Source: Phycisphaerales bacterium (GTDB lineage Bacteria > Planctomycetota > Phycisphaerae > Phycisphaerales > UBA1924). From it: 50,574 nt of DNA. Positions within the stretch are counted from its first letter, which is position 1; each line of letters starts with the position of its first letter. The notes below the pieces were generated by a model, which made no database searches, was not told the DNA's origin, and saw nothing but the letters and a program-made list of their open reading frames with translations. Of this stretch, positions 24,835 to 31,068 are shown one piece after another. The DNA lies in contig JANQQZ010000059.1 in NCBI GenBank assembly GCA_028284805.1, forward strand, positions 1 through 50,574, written 5' to 3'. The position numbers and the translations under genes were made by a program.

Positions 24835-25722
24835 CTACTCCAGCGCCGCGGCACCCGAGATGATCTCGGTCAGCTCCGTCGTGATCTGGGCCTGGCGGGC
24901 GCGGTTGTAGACGCGGGTCAGGTCCTTGCCCATCTTGCCGGCGTTGTCGGTCGCGGCCTTCATCGCCACCATCCGCGCCACGTGCTCCGACACGATCGCG
25001 TCGTTGAACGCCTGGAACAGGCTCGCCTTGACCGTGCTGGGCAGCAGGTCGGCCAGCAGCTCCTCGGCCGCGGGGCTGAACTCATACTGCAGCGTCGGGC
25101 CCGACTGGGTCTCGGCCGACTCGTCCGCCGCCGGGGGCTTCAGCGGCAGCAGGTTCATGATCGTGGGCTCCTGCTTGCCGGCGGAGATGAACCGCATGTA
25201 GATCACGCGGACCGCGGTGACCTTGCCCGAGGTGAACTCGTCCATGTAGCGCTGGGCGACGCGCTCGACGTCCTCGAAGGTCGGCTCGTCGCCCATGGTG
25301 AAGTGCTCGTGCACGTCGATGCCGTTGAACTTCAGGAAGGCGGCGCCCTTCTTGCCCACGAGGTCGATGAGCCCGTCCTTGGCAGCGGGCGTCTCGCGGA
25401 GGTGCTGCTGGGCGAGGCGGAGGATGGAGCCGTTGTAGGGGCCGCAGAGGCCTCGGTCGCTGGTGATCAGGAGCGTGAGCTCCTTCGCGTCGCTCTCGAA
25501 GCCATTGTCGGGACCATCGATCAGCGGGTGGCTGATGTTGCCCGCGGTCGCGGCGAGCTCGGTGACCAGATCGAAGACACCCTCGGTGTAGGGCTTGGTG
25601 GCGGTCGCCCGCCCCTGGGCCTTGGAGAACTTGCTCGTCGCGATCATCTGCATCGTGCGGGTGATCCGCTTGATGTTGCCGACCGCCTTGATGCGCTTCT
25701 TGATGTCTCTGGTGTTGGCCAT
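24835..25722 (-). CDS. atpG: ATP synthase F1 gamma subunit
   Basis: The gamma subunit is the central rotor stalk of F1. In this 295-residue protein the N-terminal helix MANTRDIKKRIKAVGNIKRI, then TRTMQMIATSKFSKAQ, the LTLLITSDRGLCGPYNG block, and the C-terminal helix MVAMKAATDNAGKMGKDLTR, then VYNRARQAQITTELTEIISG, are all diagnostic. A ~15-residue Ala/Glu stretch (PAADESAETQSGPTLQ) is inserted before the last domain. No other atp gene is nearby: the flanks are secreted proteins and two tiny unknown proteins. ATG 25722 has no Shine-Dalgarno but has TACGAT seven bases upstream. Confidence 0.95.
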   Translation of the reverse strand: MANTRDIKKRIKAVGNIKRITRTMQMIATSKFSKAQGRATATKPYTEGVFDLVTELAATAGNISHPLIDGPDNGFESDAKELTLLITSDRGLCGPYNGSILRLAQQHLRETPAAKDGLIDLVGKKGAAFLKFNGIDVHEHFTMGDEPTFEDVERVAQRYMDEFTSGKVTAVRVIYMRFISAGKQEPTIMNLLPLKPPAADESAETQSGPTLQYEFSPAAEELLADLLPSTVKASLFQAFNDAIVSEHVARMVAMKAATDNAGKMGKDLTRVYNRARQAQITTELTEIISGAAALE

Positions 25723-25729
25723 GGGGCCA

Positions 25730-25735
25730 ATCGTA
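25730..25735 (-). promoter_or_regulatory. -10-like box (TACGAT) 7 nt before atpG
   Basis: It predicts that atpG has its own leaderless or near-leaderless transcript. No -35 consensus is visible. Confidence 0.38.
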
Positions 25736-25833
25736 GACCGCGGGCTCGCTTGGATCCGTGCTCGGAACGGCAGGATTCGCCACGCTCATCCGCGGCATCG
25801 GGGCTCGGATCGCGTGCCGCGTCAGGGGCCCGT

Positions 25834-25986
25834 TCAGATCGCCTGTTGGCCCAGCGGAGCGGGGCCGGCAGGCTGTTGAAGCTGCTCCGCGTCGCGGGTC
25901 GAGACGACGCCCCCCGCCGGCAGACGGAGCGGGAAGGCGACGGTCAGGCCTGTTACGGCGAGCGGGGCTTCGGCGGAACGGTGCAT
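25834..25986 (-). CDS. Small protein (50 aa), paralog of the adjacent small gene, unknown function
   Basis: The frame starts MHRSAEAPLAVTGLTVAFPL and ends with a Gln/Pro-rich tail (QLQQPAGPAPLGQQAI). AGGAAGGA lies five bases before the ATG, a strong ribosome-binding site. The core TGLTVAFPLRLP matches VGLSFAFPMQMP in the neighbouring 50-residue frame, at the same strand, order and length. There is no signal peptide or membrane helix. Codons mostly end in G or C, as in neighbouring genes. It sits 111 bases upstream of the atpG start, on the same strand. Confidence 0.5.
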   Translation of the reverse strand: MHRSAEAPLAVTGLTVAFPLRLPAGGVVSTRDAEQLQQPAGPAPLGQQAI

Positions 25987-26125
25987 GGGGTCCTTCCTGT
26001 TCGCTGCGAACTCATCGGGCGGGCGGCTCGGGCCGCAGACCGCAGCACACCAGGGCGGCTCGTCCGAGGCAACGGCGCATACAGGAAGTCGTCGACTTTC
26101 TCGGTCGAGGGGGCGTCCGCCTGCG

Positions 26126-26278
26126 CTACTTCGAGGGCTTGGCCTTGGCGTCCGGGGCCTTGCGGTCCTCGCCCGCGCCGGTGCCGTTCCTGGGCATCTG
26201 CATCGGGAAGGCGAAGCTGAGCCCGACGAGGGACTTCTTGGGTGCGGCGGTTCGATCGCGCGGCGTGCTCGGGCTCAT
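26126..26278 (-). CDS. Small protein (50 aa), paralog of the adjacent small gene, unknown function
   Basis: The frame starts MSPSTPRDRTAAPKK, then SLVGLSFAFPMQMPRNG, and ends with a Lys-rich tail (DRKAPDAKAKPSK). GGGAGGG lies about ten bases before the ATG. It shares [VT]GL[ST]xAFPxxxP with the frame at 25834-25986. The two lie in tandem, 139 bases apart. The rest of 25723-26441 (719 bases between atpG and the MBL gene) shows no other gene I can support. Longer frames through it exist but look like GC-driven artefacts. Confidence 0.5.
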   Translation of the reverse strand: MSPSTPRDRTAAPKKSLVGLSFAFPMQMPRNGTGAGEDRKAPDAKAKPSK

Positions 26279-26441
26279 GCTCAAAATCCCTCCCTCGGGC
26301 AGCGCATCAGAAGTCGGCGGGCCCGATCGCTCCATAAGGCCACAAGCCTCGTCACGATGCAAGCCTCGATGCACGGATCGGTCACAATCTCCTATGCGCA
26401 GGCCATGATGGGACGTGCCACGATCGGCACAACCGCCCGGG

Positions 26442-27257
26442 CTAACCCAGGGTCAGGCCGTCGTAGGCCAGCCGGATGCCATCGGGCAGCGCCGCGTCGG
26501 TCTCGGCGTGGGCGAGCTCGTGGGACATGTGGATGAACCACGTTCGTGCGGCGTTGACGCGCCCGGCCGCTTCGGTTGCCTGTTGCAACGTGAAGTGCGT
26601 CTCGTGCGGGCGCGGGCGGAGGGCGTCGAGCACAAGCGTCGAGAGCCCCTCCAGCATGGGCCACGTCTCGTCGGGGATGGCGCTGGTATCGGTGCAGTAG
26701 GCGAGCGGGGCCCAGTCTGCATCGATGCGGTCACCCGCCGGCTCGACTCGAAAGCCCAGGATCGGGAGCTGGCCGTGCAGCAGGGGCAGAGGCGTGAACC
26801 GCACCCCCCACAGCTCGATGCCCTCCATCGGCTCCAGCTCGTGCGGCACGAGGTTCGCGACGAACGAGGGCTGCACGTTCTGATCGCTGTCGAAGATGTG
26901 GGCGTAGACGCGCCGGAGGTGCCCGAGCGTGTGAGCGCTGCCGAACACGTCGATCGGGCGACGCATCACCGCGTTGAACCGGCGCACCTCGTCGAGACCC
27001 CAGGTGTGGTCGACGTGGTTGTGCGTGAAGAGGATGGCGTCGAGACGGCCGAGCCCGTGCGAAAGCACCTGCTGGCGCAGGTCGGGCCCGGCGTCGATGA
27101 GCACGGCGCGGTCGTGGCCCTCGGGGTCGGTCCACTCGACGAGTGCCGAGGCACGCAGCCTGCGGTCTCGGGGGTCGTCGGAGGTGCAGACCCCGCACCC
27201 GCACCCGATCGCGGGGATGCCTGCGCTTGTGCCCGTTCCGAGGAAGGTGAACCGCAT
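26442..27257 (-). CDS. Metallo-beta-lactamase-fold hydrolase, PhnP/RNase Z-like
   Basis: This 271-residue protein opens MRFTFLGTGTSAGIPAIGCG, then CGVCTSDDPRDRRLR; the Cys-rich GCGCGVC...RDRR block is typical of PhnP-type phosphodiesterases. The metal motif is THNHVDHTWGLDE, with further His at PLLHGQLP and FIHMSHELAH. PhnP cleaves cyclic ribose phosphate in phosphonate use, but no phosphonate genes are near, so the substrate is open. ATG 27257 is chosen because the family starts here and TACGCT lies five bases upstream. Confidence 0.85.
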   Translation of the reverse strand: MRFTFLGTGTSAGIPAIGCGCGVCTSDDPRDRRLRASALVEWTDPEGHDRAVLIDAGPDLRQQVLSHGLGRLDAILFTHNHVDHTWGLDEVRRFNAVMRRPIDVFGSAHTLGHLRRVYAHIFDSDQNVQPSFVANLVPHELEPMEGIELWGVRFTPLPLLHGQLPILGFRVEPAGDRIDADWAPLAYCTDTSAIPDETWPMLEGLSTLVLDALRPRPHETHFTLQQATEAAGRVNAARTWFIHMSHELAHAETDAALPDGIRLAYDGLTLG

Positions 27258-27262
27258 TGACG

Positions 27263-27268
27263 AGCGTA
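27263..27268 (-). promoter_or_regulatory. -10-like box (TACGCT) 5 nt before ATG 27257
   Basis: The same hexamer recurs at 29157-29162 and 47542-47547, there with longer 5' leaders and Shine-Dalgarno sites. Confidence 0.4.
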
Positions 27269-27291
27269 GCCCGCGATCGGGGCCGCGCTGC

Positions 27292-28335
27292 CTAGGAGGC
27301 GTCGAGCTGCATCCAGATGAGGCGGTGGTCGGAGTAGTAGAACTGGATGTACTTGAAGAAGGCGGTGGAGGCCTTGCGGGTGTTCCCCTCATGCTCACGG
27401 AGCAGGCGGCGCCAGCGCGACTTCATGACGGCATTGTCGAAGTCGAAGACGCCCGACTGTCGGACGCGGCTCTCGGCATCGCCCGGCGCGAAGACGACCT
27501 GGTCGTAGGTCTTGCTGTTGCGGATGTTGGTCATGCCGCCCGCGATGGTACCGAAGCGCTGGGGCTGCCAGCCGAAATCGGTGAGCGCGTCGTAGGCAGG
27601 GTCCTGCTCGTGCATCGCGGGCACGTTCATATCGCCCAAGAGCACAACGTCCGGGTCATAGGTGTGCGGGCTCTCGGCGTAGTCGTCCGCCCAGCGGGCG
27701 AGCGCGTACAGCTCGAGCACCCGTCGCGCGTACTTCTTGCGGTCCTTCTCGGTCGAGGAGTTCGCCTTGGCGCCGTAGTAGAGATGGCAGTTGACCAGCG
27801 TCAGATCGATGTTGTGACACCGGAAGTTGCCGATGAACGGGTTGCGATCGAAAGGCTCGAACCGCATGTCGCGGAAGGTCTGCACTCGGTCCTGACGGCT
27901 CTTGCGGTACGGCACTCGCACGGTGCGCTTGGGGAAACGCCGCGCTGGCAGCGCGAGCTCGCCGAAGAGCTGCCCGAGTTCGACCTTGCCCGTGCGGTAG
28001 ACGAACGCGAGGCGTTCGTTGTTGCCGGCCGTATCTGACATGACAAAGTCGAAGCTGGAGCCCATGCGCTCGACGATGGACTGGAAGTCCCGCGCGTCCT
28101 CCTTCACCTCCTGAACAGCGATCAGATCGAACCGCCGCAGCAGGTGTGCGCAAATCTCGAGCGCGGCGCCGGGTCGGTCGTGATCGCCGAGGTTGGCGAT
28201 GTTCCACGAGCACAGCAGCAGCCGGTCGCGCGTCGACGCGGGCACACGCCGCTCGCGGAAGTGTTCGTTGATCGCGGCTTTCTCCGCGGAGATGTTGATG
28301 CGTTCAGCGGGGGAAGGCTTGGCAAAGCCGGGCAT
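27292..28335 (-). CDS. Endonuclease/exonuclease/phosphatase (EEP, DNase I-like) family protein
   Basis: In this 347-residue protein the EEP catalytic blocks appear in order: LLLCSWNIANLG, FDLIAVQEVK, LTLVNCHLYYGAK, VVLLGDMN and YYSDHRLIWMQL. The Asn, Glu, Asp-Asn and Asp-His residues of the fold are all present, so it should be an active Mg-dependent phosphodiesterase. No signal peptide is seen. Substrate could be DNA, RNA or a phosphoester; the sequence does not say. ATG 28335 follows GAGGAG at about 9 bases. The MBL gene lies 34 bases downstream. Confidence 0.87.
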   Translation of the reverse strand: MPGFAKPSPAERINISAEKAAINEHFRERRVPASTRDRLLLCSWNIANLGDHDRPGAALEICAHLLRRFDLIAVQEVKEDARDFQSIVERMGSSFDFVMSDTAGNNERLAFVYRTGKVELGQLFGELALPARRFPKRTVRVPYRKSRQDRVQTFRDMRFEPFDRNPFIGNFRCHNIDLTLVNCHLYYGAKANSSTEKDRKKYARRVLELYALARWADDYAESPHTYDPDVVLLGDMNVPAMHEQDPAYDALTDFGWQPQRFGTIAGGMTNIRNSKTYDQVVFAPGDAESRVRQSGVFDFDNAVMKSRWRRLLREHEGNTRKASTAFFKYIQFYYSDHRLIWMQLDAS

Positions 28336-28446
28336 GGTCGGGCTCCTCGATGGGTGCCGACCGAGTCTGCCATGAACCTACCGCGGCCCGCAAGTGGAGG
28401 CCCGAGCTGACGCCGCAACCCGACGGAATCGCACCAGAGTTGTGCG

Positions 28447-29121
28447 TCAAACCCCGATTGAAGCCCCAGCCTTGAGTTTCTCGACTCGCGTGCCGGCTGG
28501 TGTGAACGCCGACAGGTCATCGGTCAGCAGCGGCCACGTGCCGAAGTGACAGGGAATGGTGACCTTGGCCCCGATCCACTCTGCGGCGATCCTCGCGTGG
28601 CCAGGACCCATGGTGAAGCGGTCCCCGACAGGCAGGATCGCGACGTCGGGTGCGTGGAGTTCCTTGATGAGCTTCATGTCGGTGAAGAGGGCGGTGTCGC
28701 CCGCGTGGTAGATGGTCACGCCTCCGATGCGGAGAACGACGCCCATCGGCTGGCCGAGGTAGACGCCTCCCGAGCTGGAGGAGTGGAACGCGGGGGTGAA
28801 GTCGACCCGACCGAACGACGCGTCGATGCCCCCGCCCGGGTTGCCGGGCTCGAGGGATTGAACACCCTTCTCGCCCAGCCAGTTGCAGACCTCGAAGGAG
28901 CTGTAGACCGTCGCGCCGGTCCGCTGCGCAAGAGCGGGCGTGTCGCCCACATGATCGTCGTGCCCGTGGGTGAGGACGATCGCGGTGGGACTCAGCTCGT
29001 CGGCCGATAGGCCCGCGGCCTCGGCCTGCGGGTTGCCCGTCAGGAACGGGTCGATCAGCACGTCGTCGTCGCCCTCGGTGATCTGGAAGGCGGCGTGCCC
29101 CAGGAATCGGATCGTCGGCAT
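28447..29121 (-). CDS. UPF0173-type metal-dependent hydrolase (MBL fold)
   Basis: This 224-residue protein begins MPTIRFLGHAAFQI, with IDPFLTGNP, LTHGHDDHVGD (metal ligands) and the C-terminal VTIPCHFGTWPLL. These are hallmarks of the UPF0173/YtkL group of MBL-fold proteins. The length fits the family (about 225). The biochemical role of the family is unclear to me. ATG 29121 has GGAGG nine bases upstream, and TACGCT at 29157-29162 gives a leader of roughly 30 bases. Confidence 0.9.
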   Translation of the reverse strand: MPTIRFLGHAAFQITEGDDDVLIDPFLTGNPQAEAAGLSADELSPTAIVLTHGHDDHVGDTPALAQRTGATVYSSFEVCNWLGEKGVQSLEPGNPGGGIDASFGRVDFTPAFHSSSSGGVYLGQPMGVVLRIGGVTIYHAGDTALFTDMKLIKELHAPDVAILPVGDRFTMGPGHARIAAEWIGAKVTIPCHFGTWPLLTDDLSAFTPAGTRVEKLKAGASIGV

Positions 29122-29156
29122 GGCGTCGGCCTCCGCGGCGTGGGTGTGTGATTCGC

Positions 29157-29162
29157 AGCGTA
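29157..29162 (-). promoter_or_regulatory. Putative -10 box (TACGCT) of the UPF0173 gene
   Basis: Spacing to the start (35 bases) fits a normal leader containing GGAGG. Confidence 0.35.
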
Positions 29163-29195
29163 CCAGAGACGATCCGTGCTCTGCGCGCACGACGC

Positions 29196-29221
29196 AGCGG
29201 GCCGGCGTAGGCCGACCCGCT
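29196..29221. terminator. Hairpin downstream of the Asn/Phe-rich gene
   Basis: An 11-bp near-perfect stem with a 4-base loop stands 36 bases after the stop of the Asn/Phe-rich gene. No T-run follows, so it may stabilise the 3' end rather than terminate by itself. Confidence 0.35.
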
Positions 29222-29257
29222 CGCCGCGTCGATCAGATTGTCGTCAGCCGGTCGGGC

Positions 29258-29701
29258 TCAGGCGGCCTGCTGGTTCGGGGGGCAGCAGTTGGCGGCGTTC
29301 TGGGCGTAGAAGTTGAAGGGGAACGGGCCGTAGGGGAAGAAGCCGAACGGGCCGAAGCTGCCCGGGTTGGTGTTGCCGTTGATGGGGGCCTTCTCGCCCT
29401 GGTTGGCGTTCCACGCGCCGGCGTTCTGGAAGCCGAAGAAGCAGCCGATGTTGAAGGCGTTCCAGTCGAAGTTCTGGGCGCCGTTGAACTGGCCGTTCCA
29501 GTTCTGGCCCTGCCAGTTCTGGATGCCGTTCAAGCCGTTCCAGTTGAAACCGTTGAAGGGGGTGGTGGTGTTCCAGTTGAAGGGCTGGCTGAACGACTGG
29601 AAGCCGTTGAAGCCGAAGGGCTGGAAGTTGTTGAAGCCGTTCCAGTTGAAGCCGTTGAACGGGAACTGGCCGGCGAAGGTCGGTGCGCACTGGTTGAACA
29701 T
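29258..29701 (-). CDS. Asn/Phe/Gly/Trp-rich low-complexity protein
   Basis: In this 147-residue protein Asn and Phe dominate, arranged in repeats such as PFNGFNWNGFNNFQPFGFNG, PFNGFNWNGLNGIQNW and WNGQFNGAQNFDWNAF. The C-terminal third shifts to PFGFFPYGPFPFNFYAQNAA and ends with CCPPNQQAA; four Cys are present in total. No signal peptide is seen. AGGAG precedes the ATG, and the frame stays coherent, so it is very probably expressed. Composition suggests a self-assembling, aromatic-rich or prion-like structural protein; this is inference from composition only. No family is recognised. Confidence 0.72.
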   Translation of the reverse strand: MFNQCAPTFAGQFPFNGFNWNGFNNFQPFGFNGFQSFSQPFNWNTTTPFNGFNWNGLNGIQNWQGQNWNGQFNGAQNFDWNAFNIGCFFGFQNAGAWNANQGEKAPINGNTNPGSFGPFGFFPYGPFPFNFYAQNAANCCPPNQQAA

Positions 29702-29812
29702 GTGTGTCTCCTCAGATCTGGGATCGCGGCCGACGGAATGCCGGCTCCGCGAGGGTGATCGGACGGAGCGGGGCCCCGATTCGGTTGAGGGCGACGGATT
29801 CAGCGAAAAGTT

Positions 29813-30889
29813 TCAGCCGACGCGCTCGGCCTTGGGGGCCCGGCTCATCAGGCCCGTGATCGCCTGGAGCGGGTCGAGCCCGTCGAAGAGAACGTCGTGC
29901 ACCGCCTGGGCGATCGGCATCTCGACGCGGTACTTGGCAGCCAACGCGACGACGGCCCGCGTCGTCGCGACGCCCTCGACCACCATCGGGCTCTCGGCGA
30001 GGTAGTCGTCGAGGCTCACGCCCCGGCCCAGGGCCTCGCCGCAGGAGCGGTTGCGCCCCTCCGGGCTGAAGCATGTGGTCGCGAGATCGCCCGCGCCCGC
30101 GACGCCGAAGAACGTGTCCCGGTCAGCGCCCATCGCGCCGCCCAGCCTGGCGATCTCCGCCAGGCCCCGGGCGAGGAGGGCGCTCTTGGCGTTGTAACCG
30201 GCGTTGAGCCCGTCGAGGATGCCCGCGGCGATGGCGATGACGTTCTTGGTCGCGCCCGCGAGCTCGACGCCCAGCAGGTCGTCGTTGGTGTAGATCCGGA
30301 GCCAGCTCGTGGTGAAGAGCCTCTGGAGCATCGCGGCGAACGTGCCGTCGTCCGTCGCGGGATCGCTCGCGGCGATCATCGTCGCGGGCAGGCAGCGGGC
30401 GAGCTCGGCGGCGATCGTCGGGCCGCTGAGCGCCCCGAGCGGGCGGGCGGCGGCGTCGGGGTCGTCGGCCAGGGCCTCGGCGATCACCTGCGTGGGGCGC
30501 CGGAGCGAGCCGACCTCGATGCCCTTGGAAACACTGACCACGCCCGCGCGCGAGGGGATCAAGGGCCGGAGGGAGACGAACACGTCGCGCAGGAACTGCG
30601 CCGGGACGGCGGCCACCACCACATCGACGTCCTCGAGCGCCTCGCCCGCGTCGAGGCAGACGCGGACAGTCTCGTCCAGTTGGTACCCTTCGAGGCGATC
30701 GGAGACACGCGTCTGGGCGACGGCACCGACCTCATCGGGGCTGTGCCCCCAGACGCGGACATCGACGGGCTTGCGGGCGTCGCCGTTGCCCGGGTCCTTG
30801 CCCGCCAGGGCACCCGCACAGACCAGGCCCATCTGCCCGACGCCCAGCACCGCGACGCGGGTCGTCTGCTGGTCGATGGGTTCGGGCAT
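29813..30889 (-). CDS. gpsA: Glycerol-3-phosphate dehydrogenase [NAD(P)+]
   Basis: GpsA makes sn-glycerol 3-phosphate from dihydroxyacetone phosphate for phospholipid synthesis. This 358-residue protein has the dinucleotide motif GVGQMG, VPAQFLRDV, SVSKGIE, LSGPTIAAELA, the catalytic region ELAGATKNVIAIAAGILDGL, NAKSALLARGLAEI, and GDLATTCFSPEGRNRSCG. The residue after the second Gly differs from the usual GxGxWG. A short ~17-residue insert (DPGNGDARKPVDV) follows the first helix. GGAGG lies 11 bases before the ATG. It is divergent from the P-type ATPase. Confidence 0.93.
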   Translation of the reverse strand: MPEPIDQQTTRVAVLGVGQMGLVCAGALAGKDPGNGDARKPVDVRVWGHSPDEVGAVAQTRVSDRLEGYQLDETVRVCLDAGEALEDVDVVVAAVPAQFLRDVFVSLRPLIPSRAGVVSVSKGIEVGSLRRPTQVIAEALADDPDAAARPLGALSGPTIAAELARCLPATMIAASDPATDDGTFAAMLQRLFTTSWLRIYTNDDLLGVELAGATKNVIAIAAGILDGLNAGYNAKSALLARGLAEIARLGGAMGADRDTFFGVAGAGDLATTCFSPEGRNRSCGEALGRGVSLDDYLAESPMVVEGVATTRAVVALAAKYRVEMPIAQAVHDVLFDGLDPLQAITGLMSRAPKAERVG

Positions 30890-30950
30890 GGGTTGGGTGC
30901 CTCCGTTGTTCGCCTTGACATCCGAACCCGCGACCGGGCGGCGGCGTAGG

Positions 30951-30960
30951 ACCCTACGAT
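30951..30960. promoter_or_regulatory. Overlapping divergent -10-like boxes between gpsA and the P-type ATPase
   Basis: On the minus strand TAGGGT (30956-30951) faces gpsA; on the plus strand TACGAT (30955-30960) faces the ATPase. They share two bases. Leaders would be about 50 and 100 bases, both ending in a ribosome-binding site. Confidence 0.35.
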
Positions 30961-31068
30961 ATCCGCCCGCGGCGGCTCGGTGGTGTGTGCGCCGCGACGG
31001 ATCGGTCCTGTGATCGACGCTTCATTCGAACCCCCCCACGCGTTGACAACGACACGAGGTACCCCGAA

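Noticed and set aside
24982-26536. Plus-strand frames across atpG and the following 719-base spacer
   Set aside because: Arg/Gly/Ala-rich with no motif or ribosome-binding site, and they oppose atpG. The two 50-residue minus-strand frames explain the spacer better.
30915-30920. TTGACA in the gpsA/ATPase spacer as -35 for TACGAT at 30955
   Set aside because: Spacing is 34 bases, twice the usual value.
31043-31048. TTGACA just before the P-type ATPase as a -35 box
   Set aside because: At 17-base spacing the -10 position falls on the start codon and has no match; GAGGT supports a leadered mRNA from an upstream start.
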